From Methylomonas sp. UP202 (lineage in GTDB: Bacteria > Pseudomonadota > Gammaproteobacteria > Methylococcales > Methylomonadaceae), in assembly GCF_029910655.1 (NCBI RefSeq), contig NZ_CP123897.1:930001-994000 (forward strand): DNA of 64,000 nucleotides, given 5' to 3'. The notes beneath the pieces were generated by a model, which saw only the letters and a list, made by a program, of their open reading frames with translations, made no database searches and was not told the DNA's origin. Positions 17,701 to 26,235 of the stretch are shown here, piece after piece. The translations under genes and the position numbers were made by a program. Numbering within the stretch: the first letter of the stretch is position 1; every line of letters starts with the position of its first letter.

Positions 17701-19361
17701 ATGGCGTCGTGTTCGGCGTGGCTGATGGTGGTCAAGGCTTTTTCCAGAGCCGACAGCAATTCCGGGTTGGTCTTGCTTACCGCCATTCGGCTTTCGCTCA
17801 GGTAGCCGGCTTGGCCGGCGATGCGCAAATTCAGCAGGCCGGCGCGGCCGAGAGCGTGGCTGGCCGAGGCGGCGTCGCCGATATACACGTCGGCCTTGCC
17901 TTCCGCGACCAGGTTCAGCGCTTCGCCGACCGACGCGGCTTCCAGTTGCTGCAGCGTCGGGTGGTCGCGACGCAGCAATTCCTGGACGAAATAGCCTTTT
18001 TCGACGGCGACGCGTTGGCCCGCCAGCATTTGTAACGACCCAATGTAGCCGCTGCTTTCCGGCGCGATGATGACGGTCGGCGTCGAAATATAGGCTTGGG
18101 TAAAACTCAGGTAGTGCTCGCGTTCGGGGGTTTTGACCGCGGCGGCGATCATGTCCAATTCGCCGCGTTGCGCCATTTCCAGGGTTTCGTGCCAGGTTTT
18201 GTCGCGAACCGGTACGAATTCGACATTCAGCAGGCGGCTCACCAGACGAAGGAAATCCGGCGCGATGCCGATGTATTGGCCTTGGGCGTCTATCGACTCG
18301 TAAGGGGCAAAGTTAGGGTCTATCCCCAGCCGGATCTGGCGATGGGTCTGCAACCATTGACGTTCTTCGGCGGAAAGTTGCGGCCCGCTGGATTGGTTGC
18401 CGCCGCCGTATACAAAACCGTCCAATTGGGCGTCGTTTAGCGGCTTGGCCAGATTCAGGCTGGCGTAGATTTCGGCGACGCGCCGCAGCCGGCCGGTTTC
18501 GATCTGGCCGAGCGGGATCTTGTCCGGTAGGATCAGCTTGCGGGTTTCGGTGGCTTCGAAGCGCAACTGCGCTTCGCTCAAGTCGTTGCGGTATTTCGAG
18601 CGGATCAGCCGGATGATTTCGTCCGGGTGATCCAAGGCGTATTGCCAACCTTTCAGGCTGGCGCGGCGAAAGCGTTCGGCACGACCGGGGTGGCGCGCCA
18701 ATTCGGTTTGGCTGGTGAACAGTAGGTCGCCGTAGAAATCGACGCCGTAGTTTTGCGGATTGATGATGTTGAAGCTGATGCCGGCTTTCTGCAGGGTGTA
18801 AGGGCGATCGGTGATATAGCCGGACATCACGTCGACCCGGTCCTGGATCAAATCCGCGTCGTCGAAGCTTTCCGGGACTTTGACGTAATGGCTCTCGTTG
18901 AGATTGGCTTCCGACAGCAGCGCCCGCACCGGCGCGTTGTTTTCGCCGACCACGTCGTACATGATGCGCTTGCCAGCCATCTCGTAAGGGCTGATGATGC
19001 CGGACGCTTGCTTGCTGAACAGCACCAGCGCATCGTGCTGAAAGATGGCGGCCAGGGCGACGATGGGCTTGCCGTTGGCATAGTCGGCGACGATGCCGGA
19101 GTCGCCGATACCGTAATCGGCCGCGCCGTCGGCGACTTGCCGAATGTAATCTTGGTTTGGCGAGCGTTCGCGAACTTCGACCTGCAAGCCTTCCTCGGCG
19201 TAATAGCCTTGTTCCACCGCCGCGTAATAGCCGGCGAATTGGAACTGGTGGAACCATTTGAGTTGCAGAACGACGTTTTCCGGTGACGGGTCGGCGGCAG
19301 CGACCAAGTAAGGAAGCAGCAGAACGAAGACTGCCGCCAGCCGGGAACGGGTGATTATCAT
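14733..19361 (-). CDS. Giant membrane sensor: two solute-binding domains, PAS, GGDEF, EAL
   Basis: 1542 residues. A signal peptide (VFVLLLPYLVAA) leads into an NMT1/THI5-like binding domain (about 26-320; LKWFHQFQFAGYYAA is the family opening). A second periplasmic binding domain of the SBP_bac_3 type follows (about 335-565). One membrane helix lies near 570-590 (WGLPAILTFALVGYWLY). The cytoplasmic part holds about three PAS domains (600-980), GGDEF (about 990-1155, CRLGGDEFALLF) and EAL (about 1165-1415, EALIRW, DDFGTGYSSL, VVAEGVED). A helical C-terminal domain of about 120 residues ends the protein. Both c-di-GMP motifs look intact. It probably couples a periplasmic ligand, perhaps a pyrimidine or amino-acid-like compound, to c-di-GMP; the ligand is unknown. 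Confidence 0.9.
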   Translation of the reverse strand: MIITRSRLAAVFVLLLPYLVAAADPSPENVVLQLKWFHQFQFAGYYAAVEQGYYAEEGLQVEVRERSPNQDYIRQVADGAADYGIGDSGIVADYANGKPIVALAAIFQHDALVLFSKQASGIISPYEMAGKRIMYDVVGENNAPVRALLSEANLNESHYVKVPESFDDADLIQDRVDVMSGYITDRPYTLQKAGISFNIINPQNYGVDFYGDLLFTSQTELARHPGRAERFRRASLKGWQYALDHPDEIIRLIRSKYRNDLSEAQLRFEATETRKLILPDKIPLGQIETGRLRRVAEIYASLNLAKPLNDAQLDGFVYGGGNQSSGPQLSAEERQWLQTHRQIRLGIDPNFAPYESIDAQGQYIGIAPDFLRLVSRLLNVEFVPVRDKTWHETLEMAQRGELDMIAAAVKTPEREHYLSFTQAYISTPTVIIAPESSGYIGSLQMLAGQRVAVEKGYFVQELLRRDHPTLQQLEAASVGEALNLVAEGKADVYIGDAASASHALGRAGLLNLRIAGQAGYLSESRMAVSKTNPELLSALEKALTTISHAEHDAIVNRWLGLKIEQGIRPETLFKWGLPAILTFALVGYWLYRLNREVKARKRSQAELALLYTNMSLGFALHQVIRDAAGKIVDYRYLDINPAFERMTGIARQEWLNKTVRQLLPDTHCPWIASFDDLETSGEPRHFENRVEEIGRWYAIDSYKADTDRFVVLVQDITERKQTELALTQSEERFRMSQIYGGIGIWEAELLTGRQFWSEIVTGSLGFPKTAQHSWGDFLAAVHVEDRPAVLAATRAHLETGAKYDVEYRIVDADGQKRWMRSVGQAERDSEGKPLRMRGIVHDISERKAAEEKQRLWARVFSDAHEGIVITDTEANIIDVNAAFTAITGYDRAEVLGLNPRLLKSDKQPDEFFAEMWQALTDNGHWQGEIWNRRKNGDCYAELLTISALRDDAGKIVHYIGLFSDITDTKHQQQALEVLAHYDVLTQLPNRALFGDRFAQAIAHSKRSECLLAVCYLDLDGFKQVNDGYGHEAGDQLLVQVAKRIRQNLREGDTVCRLGGDEFALLFENLQSVSQCEDTLKRIHQAIAEPFELAAGPVRIAASSGVTIYPLDREEPDLLLRHADHAMYQAKLAGRNCYRLYDELAELPERKSAPPNRLELALREIGAALEQGQFRLYYQPKVNLASGEVVGAEALIRWQHPERGLLAPAEFLPIVEGHPLEIDISNWVIRSAFAELQRWQDTGLKLQISVNVSPRHLQWPRFVPELEQLLAAHPGISSRQLELEVLESSVLDDLISVGEVLKQCYHDLGIPCVLDDFGTGYSSLTHLRHLTISAVKIDQSFVRGMIDDPDDLSIVESVIALARAFKRDVVAEGVEDIEHGVFLIHLGCHLAQGFGIARPMPATALADWIRDYRNYPAWTASARNPLHPGRVQLSLLKLQQQYWLRRLEAYLRAPADNGGYWPTLIQKKSHMNKWLERLELETSADRRLLGKLAQAQARQTLLAEQVLREHQQGRPALTGETYQRLLNANLDIIQLLEQLELYI

Positions 19362-19429
19362 GATTGCCGCTACGCGCTTCTGAAAAACTTAGCCCATTCT
19401 ACATGCTCAGGCTTTGCTTTCAGCCGGAT

Positions 19430-20125
19430 TTAGCGGGTTTGGTTGTTGGCGTCCGCAAACAGCGACTGGTATTTGGTTTTGCCGCCGGCTTGCCGGCCTT
19501 GCTCGGTTTGGGTCAGGGCCGATTTGGCGGCGTCGCGCAAGCGCAGGTCCGCCAACGAGGGCTGCTTGCGCAGTGGTGCCTGAATTGCCTTTTGCAGAAA
19601 GCTTACTGCTTCGGCGGTACGGTCTTGGTCGAGCAGGTAATCGGCGTAAAAATAGTTGGCATCAATGCCGTTAGGGTTGATGCTCAGGCTGGTTTTCAAC
19701 ATTTGCTCGGCTTTCCGGTTGTCGCCGAACGATACCGGCCAGCCGGGTACCATGTAATACAAGGTGCCGAGCGTCACGTAAGCGGCGCCGTCCAGCGCGT
19801 TGGGGTTCATGCGAATCGCTTCTTCGAGTAACGCCTTCGCCGAATCCAGTGTGGACAGCGCTGTCAGCGAGGATTGAAAGGCCGCGTTGGTGACCATGAT
19901 CGTGGCTTGCCAAATCTTGGGTTCGGCGGCATTCGGATAGCGCGCCGCCAATTCGGCGGCTTGCGCTAGCAACAGCGGATATTCCAGTTTCTGACGGTCT
20001 TCGTCGTGCTGGTAATACGCGTTGGCCCAATTGCTTTCCAGGGTGGCGATCACGCTGGAAAGCTCCGAAGCGGACGCGGCGGAGGAAAAAAGTATCAAAA
20101 AAACAACAATAGTAGCTTTAACCAT
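19430..20125 (-). CDS. Exported TPR-type protein
   Basis: 231 residues from the ATG at 20125, chosen because it starts directly at the signal peptide (MVKATIVVFLILFSSAASAS). An in-frame ATG at 20155 would add ten residues; neither start has a good ribosome site. The mature part has helical repeats of TPR type around 85-175, for example AKALLEEAIRMNPNALDGAAYV and AEQMLKTSLSINPNGIDANY. It is probably periplasmic. No enzyme motif is seen; the role may be scaffolding. Confidence 0.72.
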   Translation of the reverse strand: MVKATIVVFLILFSSAASASELSSVIATLESNWANAYYQHDEDRQKLEYPLLLAQAAELAARYPNAAEPKIWQATIMVTNAAFQSSLTALSTLDSAKALLEEAIRMNPNALDGAAYVTLGTLYYMVPGWPVSFGDNRKAEQMLKTSLSINPNGIDANYFYADYLLDQDRTAEAVSFLQKAIQAPLRKQPSLADLRLRDAAKSALTQTEQGRQAGGKTKYQSLFADANNQTR

Positions 20126-20179
20126 ACATTGACTATAGTGCATTTCAAACACCATTTCAATGTATTGGTTAAATTATTG

Positions 20180-20653
20180 TTATTTATCCCAATCCTTGAA
20201 CGGTTTTTGCGACAAATTGTTGTTGTAATAGCGCAAATCATCGGTGACTTCCTGGCCTAGCCACGCCGGTTTTTCGAAGGATTCGCCAATTTGCGACAAC
20301 TCGATTTCGGCGACGATCAGCCCGTGGTTGTCGCCGATGAATTCGTCGATTTCCCACAGGTGCGGATTACGGCGCACGAAATGGCGGGTTTTCTCGACTA
20401 ACGGTTTGTGGCACAACTCATCCAATAGCGTGTTGGCGTCGGCCAGCGGAATTTCGTATTCGAATTCGTGGCGATGGGTGCCTATCGTCGCGCTTTTGAT
20501 GTTTAGCCAGGCTTGAGTGTCCGAGACGCGTACCCGCACCGAACTGAGCGGACTGCCGCTCAAATAGCCTTGCCGGTAGGACACCGAATGCTCGACTTCC
20601 GCTCGCCAATCGTCGTTCGCCAACAAAAATTTATGCTCAATCTCAAGCGCCAT
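20180..20653 (-). CDS. CYTH-domain protein (triphosphate tunnel metalloenzyme)
   Basis: 157 residues, a single CYTH domain. The diagnostic EIEHK motif (ExExK) is at residues 4-8. Further charged pairs that line the tunnel are RVRVSD, the Lys in WLNIKSA, HEFEYEIP, and the late VAEIEL. Stand-alone bacterial proteins of this length (YgiF or NE1496 type) hydrolyse inorganic triphosphate or related substrates; a class IV adenylate cyclase activity is less likely. A GGGGAATAGGC site precedes the ATG. It is divergent from sodB. Confidence 0.88.
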   Translation of the reverse strand: MALEIEHKFLLANDDWRAEVEHSVSYRQGYLSGSPLSSVRVRVSDTQAWLNIKSATIGTHRHEFEYEIPLADANTLLDELCHKPLVEKTRHFVRRNPHLWEIDEFIGDNHGLIVAEIELSQIGESFEKPAWLGQEVTDDLRYYNNNLSQKPFKDWDK

Positions 20654-20776
20654 GCCTATTCCCCTGCGATTAGATGGTGATCTGTGATAATTCTTTATTA
20701 TAATGCTGGGTAATTAGGCGAAGGTACTTCCGGAGCCTAATAAGTTGCTGCTGTTCAATCACTCTGGAGAAAGAAG

Positions 20777-21358
20777 ATGGCTTTTGAATTACCTGCATTA
20801 CCGTACGCAAAAGACGCTTTGGCGCCGCATATTTCCGTGGAAACCATCGAGTATCACTACGGCAAACATCACCAAACCTACGTGACCAATCTGAACAATC
20901 TGGTACCCGGTACCGAGTTCGAAGGTCTGACGCTGGAAGAAATCGTCAAAAAATCCTCCGGCGGCATCTTCAACAATGCGGCCCAAATTTGGAATCACAC
21001 CTTCTATTGGAACAGCCTGTCGCCGAACGGCGGCGGCGCGCCGACCGGCGGTTTGGCCAACGCGATCGACCGCACCTTCGGTTCGTTCGACAAATTCAAG
21101 GAAGAGTTCACCAAATGCGCGGTGACCACCTTCGGTTCCGGCTGGGCTTGGTTGGTGAAAAACGCCAACGGTAGTTTGGAGCTGGTCAGCACCAGTAACG
21201 CCGGTTGCCCGTTGACCGCAGGTCAAACTCCCATTCTGACCTGCGACGTTTGGGAACACGCTTATTACATCGACTTCCGCAACCTGCGTCCTAAATACCT
21301 GGAAGCGTTCTGGGCCTTGGTCAACTGGGAATTCGCCAGCGCCAACTACGACGCATAA
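20777..21358 (+). CDS. sodB: Superoxide dismutase, iron type
   Basis: 193 residues, full length. It converts superoxide to oxygen and peroxide in the cytoplasm. Metal ligands are visible: His in [12 protein letters not shown], His in [11 protein letters not shown], and Asp plus His in [13 protein letters not shown]. The Gln in AAQIWNH and the segment [11 protein letters not shown] favour the iron form over manganese. GGAGAAAGAAG precedes the ATG. Upstream there is an AT-rich stretch with TATAAT at 20699-20704 that may be the -10 box; a Fur-like motif could overlap it but is not clear. Confidence 0.95.
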   Translation: MAFELPALPYAKDALAPHISVETIEYHYGKHHQTYVTNLNNLVPGTEFEGLTLEEIVKKSSGGIFNNAAQIWNHTFYWNSLSPNGGGAPTGGLANAIDRTFGSFDKFKEEFTKCAVTTFGSGWAWLVKNANGSLELVSTSNAGCPLTAGQTPILTCDVWEHAYYIDFRNLRPKYLEAFWALVNWEFASANYDA

Positions 21359-21426
21359 TCGCTAAACGCGGGGCGGGCGGTGTCCTCACAGGCCGGCTCG
21401 CTCCGCTCCTTTTTTGCCCTCCGCCG

Positions 21427-22635
21427 CTATTGCCGCAAATAAGCCGTCGGTTCTATCCGCCACCGGCCCGGCATTTCAAAACTTAATATCCGCCGGTTAC
21501 AACTCGGCTTCGCCAAATCGTAGTCGCGCGGTTTGATAAAACGCCGTTGTCTGGCATCGAATATGGTCCTGACCTTGGGATGCAGCAAGTCTTCGCGATG
21601 TTGCTCGACTACCACGGCCAATTCGTCGCTTTCCAATTTGACCAGGGTGCCCACCGGGTAGATGCCGACCGTGCGGATGAACTGGTGCACCAAACGGGTA
21701 TTGAAATGGCTGCCGCCGCCCTCCAGCAAGGTTTTCAGCACGGCGGTCGGTTCGGTACCGTTGTGGTAGACCCGGTTCGAAGTCAAAGCGTCGTATACGT
21801 CGACGATGGCCGCCATCTGACCGAAGCGGCTGATTTGCTCGCCGATCAAGCCCAGCGGGTAGCCGCTGCCGTCGTAACGCTCGTGGTGTTCGGCCGCGAC
21901 GCTGATCGATATCGGCGAGATGCCGAAAGTGTTTTCCAGCAGACCGCGGCCCGCCTCGACATGGCCCTTGACGATTTCGAATTCGGCGCTCGTCAATTTG
22001 CCGGCTTTGTTCAGCAGCTCCTGCGGAATCCGCATCTTGCCGATGTCGTGTAACAGTCCGCCCATGCCTGCCAATTCGATTTCGGCCCGCTCGATGTTCA
22101 GCGCCCGGCAAAAACTGATGAGCAATGTGCCGACCGCGACCGAATGTTGGAACGTGTATTGATCGGCGCGCTTCAAGCGCAACAAGCTGACCAAGGCATC
22201 CGGATTGCGGAAAATCGACTCGGTAATCGCCGTGACCACTGGGCGCGCTTGTTCCAGCGCCACCTGCTTGCCCAATCGGCAATCCTGTAACATGTCGCGC
22301 ACTATGGCGTGGGCTTCGTGGTAGACGTGGCGGGCTTGGCGCAGTTCTTCGGCGATCGGCACCGCCGCCACGATAGGCTCGATAGCGGCGCTGCGATGGA
22401 TTTCGCTGGTCTGAGCCGGCGTGAATTGGTTCGAGTCGCCACTTGGCGCCAAGTCGTCGCCTTTGTCGGTGTCGATGTATACGTAACGCAAGCCTAAATC
22501 GGCGATTTTTTCGACATCTTGCGCCGACGCCAGCTTAAACCGGTTGCGCAAGAACGGATGCTCGGACCAGTCGCGGTTCAAATCGTGGACGTACATGCCA
22601 GGCCGCAGATCGCCGACCTCGATTTTCTTAATCAC
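21427..22635 (-). CDS. HD-GYP cyclic di-GMP phosphodiesterase with DUF3391
   Basis: 402 residues from a GTG at 22635, chosen because AGGAG lies ten bases upstream and because the family starts MIKKIxVxxLRPGMxVHDLN, matched here. The N-terminal DUF3391 region covers about 1-110. The HD-GYP domain (about 150-340) has LLHDIGKMRIP and HHERYDGSGYPLGL, and ends with IVDVYDALTSNRVYH. It should degrade c-di-GMP to GMP or pGpG. It is the third c-di-GMP enzyme gene in the first 23 kb. Confidence 0.92.
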   Translation of the reverse strand: MIKKIEVGDLRPGMYVHDLNRDWSEHPFLRNRFKLASAQDVEKIADLGLRYVYIDTDKGDDLAPSGDSNQFTPAQTSEIHRSAAIEPIVAAVPIAEELRQARHVYHEAHAIVRDMLQDCRLGKQVALEQARPVVTAITESIFRNPDALVSLLRLKRADQYTFQHSVAVGTLLISFCRALNIERAEIELAGMGGLLHDIGKMRIPQELLNKAGKLTSAEFEIVKGHVEAGRGLLENTFGISPISISVAAEHHERYDGSGYPLGLIGEQISRFGQMAAIVDVYDALTSNRVYHNGTEPTAVLKTLLEGGGSHFNTRLVHQFIRTVGIYPVGTLVKLESDELAVVVEQHREDLLHPKVRTIFDARQRRFIKPRDYDLAKPSCNRRILSFEMPGRWRIEPTAYLRQ

Positions 22636-22793
22636 TGGGCTTAAGCTCCTGTCCGATGGGCGAAGGCCCAATCCAGGCGCCCGCGCGATCGCCTAGTTTG
22701 CGGCGTATTCGGCTTGGCCGTCAACCTGGAAAACCGGCCGAAGTGTCCGGGGACGACGGCGGGCGCCGCGTCTGCTCGCCGTCCCTTTCGGCG

Positions 22794-23915
22794 CTATAAA
22801 ACCGTACGTTCCAACAACCAGTAAGCGCCCATCATGCACACCGCCGCCGAACAGCTTTTCAAAAATTTGTCGGCGATCGCGATTTGATTATTCAACCACC
22901 AGATGATCGGTAACACGATCGCGGCGACCGCGATCTGGCCGGTCTCGATGCCTAGGTTGAACGACAGCAGCGGCAACAAGATGCCGGTATCGCTGCTGGA
23001 AATCTCCATTTCCCGCAACACGCTGGCAAAACCGAAGCCGTGAACGAGGCCGAAGCCGAAAGTGAGCCACTCGCGGCCCTTGGGATGGTCGCCGCGTATC
23101 AGATTCTCGGCGCTGACATAAATAATCGTCGCGGCGATGAAGGGTTCGACGAAGCTGCTCGGCAGCTCGACCAAGTTCAAGCCGGCCAGCGCTAACGTGA
23201 TCGAATGGGCGATCGTGAAGAAGGTGATGATTTTCAGCGCCGGCCAGAAATTGTGGGTGACCGCCAGCAATGCAAACAAAAACAGCAAGTGATCATAACC
23301 GGTCAGAATGTGTTCGACGCCCAGCTTAAAAAAGTCGGTGAAGGCCGTCAGCCAAGCGCCACCGCCGGCTTGCGCCGCGCCGGCCGTCAACTCGACGCTC
23401 AGGCTGGCGTCGTTTTTACCCAACATTTTTTCCGCCAAGGTTTTGCCGTTGCCGTCCTTGACCGTCAGGTATTGCTGATGACCGTCCGGCAGCGAAGCCA
23501 GAAACGCGGATTGCAGCGTCAGTCGGCCCGAGCTTAGCGGTCCGAAATGGAACTCGACGTGGGCGTTGTTTTGCTCGTCGTAATCGACCCGGCCCGGTTC
23601 GCTGGGCGCCAGCACGGCATTGCCGTCCAGAAGTCGAAATTGATCGGCCAATAATTTGGCGACGGCGGGTTTGGCCGCCTCGCGCTCGGCGTCGCTGACT
23701 TCGGCGTCCAGATCGCTGTCCATCGGCGAGAAGGCCTCGATGTCTTGTAGCGCGAACGTCACCTTGGCGATGACGCCGTCGGGTTTGACCACCACGTCTA
23801 CCGAACTTAAACCCGGCGGGTGGGCGGCAACCCAGGCGGATTGCGTCAACAGCCAGCAGACTAGTAGGGTGCGAATCAGCCACGCCGGCTGAAAACATAG
23901 GTTTAGCTGACACAT
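22794..23915 (-). CDS. HupE/UreJ-like membrane protein with periplasmic N-domain
   Basis: 373 residues from ATG 23915, preceded by CCAGGAGAA and only 4 bases after the upstream stop. A signal peptide (LLVCWLLTQSAWVAAHP) is followed by a periplasmic domain of about 150 residues with many acidic residues. About six or seven membrane helices then carry the HupE/UreJ signature VEHILTGYDHLLFLFALL, plus IAHSITLALAG and GLVHGFGFASVLREME. HupE/UreJ proteins move nickel or cobalt. The neighbours here hint at copper, so the metal is uncertain. Last gene of a four-gene set read on the minus strand. Confidence 0.85.
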   Translation of the reverse strand: MCQLNLCFQPAWLIRTLLVCWLLTQSAWVAAHPPGLSSVDVVVKPDGVIAKVTFALQDIEAFSPMDSDLDAEVSDAEREAAKPAVAKLLADQFRLLDGNAVLAPSEPGRVDYDEQNNAHVEFHFGPLSSGRLTLQSAFLASLPDGHQQYLTVKDGNGKTLAEKMLGKNDASLSVELTAGAAQAGGGAWLTAFTDFFKLGVEHILTGYDHLLFLFALLAVTHNFWPALKIITFFTIAHSITLALAGLNLVELPSSFVEPFIAATIIYVSAENLIRGDHPKGREWLTFGFGLVHGFGFASVLREMEISSSDTGILLPLLSFNLGIETGQIAVAAIVLPIIWWLNNQIAIADKFLKSCSAAVCMMGAYWLLERTVL

Positions 23916-23919
23916 CGCG

Positions 23920-24579
23920 TTAATTCTCCTGGCCTTCGGATGGCGGGCTCGGTTTGCGCTTGCGTAGAAAAAACCACACGCCAAATCCGGCCAATAATAA
24001 TCCGCCAACGCTGCCACCGATCAGCACCAGCGGCGGTTGGGCGCCGGCCGGCGCCACGCCGACTTCCAGCGGCACCCGAAATTTGTCGTCTTCCTCGATC
24101 GCATCGCCGATTAAAAAGTACAGCACGTAGTCGCCGGTTTTATCGACATCGGCCTGTGCCTCGACGGCGCCGCGTGGATAGAGTTTGGCCGGAAACTCGG
24201 CGACGGTACGGATCTCGCGGATATCGTTCGGCGGCTGTTGGCCGGTCTTTTCGACTTCAACCAGTTTCACGCCGATCGGGGTAGCGCGGATGTCGCGGTC
24301 GATCAAATCGGCGGTGAAAAACATCTTGCCGGCGCGGGGGATTTGCTGACAAAACGGCACGAAGGCGGCTTTGGCGTCGGCGGCGTTATCGGTTTTTTCC
24401 GGCTGGATGTAAGCACTGAAATGCACCGCGTAAAAGTCGTTGGCGATGATGCAATCCAGATCGGGGCGATTGCCCAAGGCGTTGGATTGTTTGGCGCCGA
24501 AGCCGAGTTTATCGCAGCCGCTCAATAGCGGCAGCGCGGCCAGCAGCGCGGCTGTCAAGGAAAAGGAAAAACGGGTCAT
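23920..24579 (-). CDS. Lipoprotein with C-terminal membrane helix
   Basis: 219 residues. A lipobox, LPLLSGC, ends a signal peptide of 21 residues, so the mature N-terminus is Cys22. The body (about 40-170) has several Cys residues (DLDCIIAND, VPFCQQIP) and no recognised domain. A second anchor, VLIGGSVGGLLLAGFGVWFF, lies near the C-terminus and is followed by RKRKPS, so both ends are probably in the inner membrane. It is 15 bases downstream of the CopC-like gene and 4 bases upstream of the HupE-like gene, hence likely part of the same transport or insertion system. Confidence 0.75.
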   Translation of the reverse strand: MTRFSFSLTAALLAALPLLSGCDKLGFGAKQSNALGNRPDLDCIIANDFYAVHFSAYIQPEKTDNAADAKAAFVPFCQQIPRAGKMFFTADLIDRDIRATPIGVKLVEVEKTGQQPPNDIREIRTVAEFPAKLYPRGAVEAQADVDKTGDYVLYFLIGDAIEEDDKFRVPLEVGVAPAGAQPPLVLIGGSVGGLLLAGFGVWFFLRKRKPSPPSEGQEN

Positions 24580-24594
24580 GGGCTTGCCTGGGAA

Positions 24595-24972
24595 TTAAGG
24601 TTTCACGGTGAAATCGAATTTGCCGGTGACGATGTGCGTATCTTCCGACACCACCCGATAGCGGACCGTGTACTTGCCCGGCGCCAAGTTGGCGACCGTG
24701 GCGTGAATATGGGAGCCGTCGGTCAGGCTTTGTTCGACGTCGTGATTATCGACGCGCTTGCCGGCGGCGTCGATGACCGCCAAGGCTTTGTATTCGCTAC
24801 GGACCGGATCGTTGAACCACAAATCCACTTGTTTCGGCGCTTCCTTGACTTCCTCGTCCTTGGCCGGTTGCGACTTCACCAGGATGGCGTGCGCGAGCGC
24901 CGACAACGGGCTCAACAGTGCCGTCGCCACCAGGCCGGCCTTTATTATTGTTGTAATGTGCGACTTGGGCAT
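24595..24972 (-). CDS. copC: CopC-like periplasmic copper-binding protein
   Basis: 125 residues. A signal peptide ends in SPLSALA, leaving His as the first mature residue (HAILVKSQPAKD). An N-terminal His is the copper(II) ligand of CopC proteins. The fold blocks PKQVDLWFNDPVRSEYK and the end SEDTHIVTGKFDFTV (the conserved Asp and His of the Cu(II) site) agree. There is no Met-rich loop, so a Cu(I) site is unlikely. A CopD partner is absent; a HupE-like membrane protein follows instead. Confidence 0.88.
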   Translation of the reverse strand: MPKSHITTIIKAGLVATALLSPLSALAHAILVKSQPAKDEEVKEAPKQVDLWFNDPVRSEYKALAVIDAAGKRVDNHDVEQSLTDGSHIHATVANLAPGKYTVRYRVVSEDTHIVTGKFDFTVKP

Positions 24973-24996
24973 GACTACCTCTCGAATGACAAAAAT

Positions 24997-26235
24997 CTAA
25001 TGAATCAACGCGGCCCGCCATTGTTTGGCGGAACCCGGTTGTTGCTCGTACCACAATGCCAGCCAGCCCTGGCCGGTTGCGACGATCCGCGGAAAACCGG
25101 CCGAGGCGGACGGCGCCGACAGCAAGCTGCCCTGCGTCCAACTCGCGCCGTGGTCGGCGGACTCGGCCAGATACACTTTCGAGCCCGCCGGTCCGAGCGC
25201 GTCCCAAACCGCGAGCAAGCGCTCCTCGCCGGCGGCCAGATCGGCGTGAAACGGACTCATGCCGTCGCCCAGCCGATGCGGCGCGCTCCAGCTCGCGCCG
25301 CCGTCGGCCGACTGCAAATGATACAGGCCAACCTGTTGGTCTGCGCCGGTCCACACCAGCGCGTGCCGGCTGGCGTCGTCGGCGTAGGCCAGGCTGCCGC
25401 CGTTGTGCGGGCAACCGTCGAATTTCCAGCCGAAGCCGCCGACCGTGGCGGCCCGTTGCCAGCTGACGCCGGCATCGGTGGATTGCGCCAGCGCCATGTC
25501 GCGCGGCTCCATGTCGCGGTACAGAATGTCGATCTTGCCGTCCGGCGCCGCCGCGATCCGGTTCCAGCAACACGAACAACTGCTGTCGTCCACGCTTTGC
25601 GCGGCTTGCCAATGCAAGCCGGCGTCGTCGGAGCGGGCGTAGCGCACGCCCTGATAACCGTTCTCGTCGCGGTCGTCCAGCCAGACCAGATGAAAACGAC
25701 CGGCCGCGTCGGTCGCCAGATCGTGGTGGGATTGGTCGACGTCGCTGCCGGTCGGGTTGGCGACGGCTTGCCAGCTTTGGCCGCCGTCGGCCGAACGCGC
25801 GACAAACAGCGGGCCCATGCCCGGAATCTCGCCGCTGACTTGCCAAACCAGAACTACATTGTCGCCGCTGGCGGCCACTTGAATATCGTTGCCGGTTTTC
25901 GATTCCACCGGCCGCTGAAATTGCCCGGCCAGCGCCACCGGCGCCGACCAATGCCGGCCGCCGTCTTCCGAATGCAGATAACCGATGTAGGGCTGGCGCG
26001 GATCGCCGCCGTCGGCGATAAACGCCGCATGCACTTTAGCGCCGTTGGCCTGCACGTCGAAACTCCGCAATCCCTGCAAGCCCAATGCCGCGAAATCGAC
26101 GATTTGCACCGGTTCCGGCGCCGCGCCTATCACGTTCGCGGCACCGCCGGCATCGCGCTCGGACGCGTTGTCGCAGGCCGTCAAGACGGCGGCGCTCAAC
26201 AGGGCGGCGGTGCGGAACAATCGGCCGAGCGGCAT
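24997..26235 (-). CDS. Asp-box (BNR/sialidase-like) beta-propeller lipoprotein
   Basis: 412 residues from ATG 26235, preceded by CCGGAAG. The lipobox AAVLTAC predicts a lipid-anchored Cys near 20. Six Asp-box motifs of the form SxDxGxxW are spread through the chain (SEDGGRHW, SADGGQSW, SDDAGLHW, STDAGVSW, SADGGASW, SADHGASW), which fits a six-bladed propeller. A Cys-rich turn, SSCSCCW, sits near 245. Asp boxes alone do not prove sialidase activity; the catalytic Arg triad was not identified. First gene of the minus-strand set with copC and the HupE-like gene. Confidence 0.82.
   Translation of the reverse strand: MPLGRLFRTAALLSAAVLTACDNASERDAGGAANVIGAAPEPVQIVDFAALGLQGLRSFDVQANGAKVHAAFIADGGDPRQPYIGYLHSEDGGRHWSAPVALAGQFQRPVESKTGNDIQVAASGDNVVLVWQVSGEIPGMGPLFVARSADGGQSWQAVANPTGSDVDQSHHDLATDAAGRFHLVWLDDRDENGYQGVRYARSDDAGLHWQAAQSVDDSSCSCCWNRIAAAPDGKIDILYRDMEPRDMALAQSTDAGVSWQRAATVGGFGWKFDGCPHNGGSLAYADDASRHALVWTGADQQVGLYHLQSADGGASWSAPHRLGDGMSPFHADLAAGEERLLAVWDALGPAGSKVYLAESADHGASWTQGSLLSAPSASAGFPRIVATGQGWLALWYEQQPGSAKQWRAALIH

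Noticed and set aside
24997-26235. True sialidase assignment for the Asp-box protein
   Set aside because: Six Asp boxes show a propeller, but the catalytic Arg triad and FRIP motif of sialidases were not found, so only the fold is claimed.
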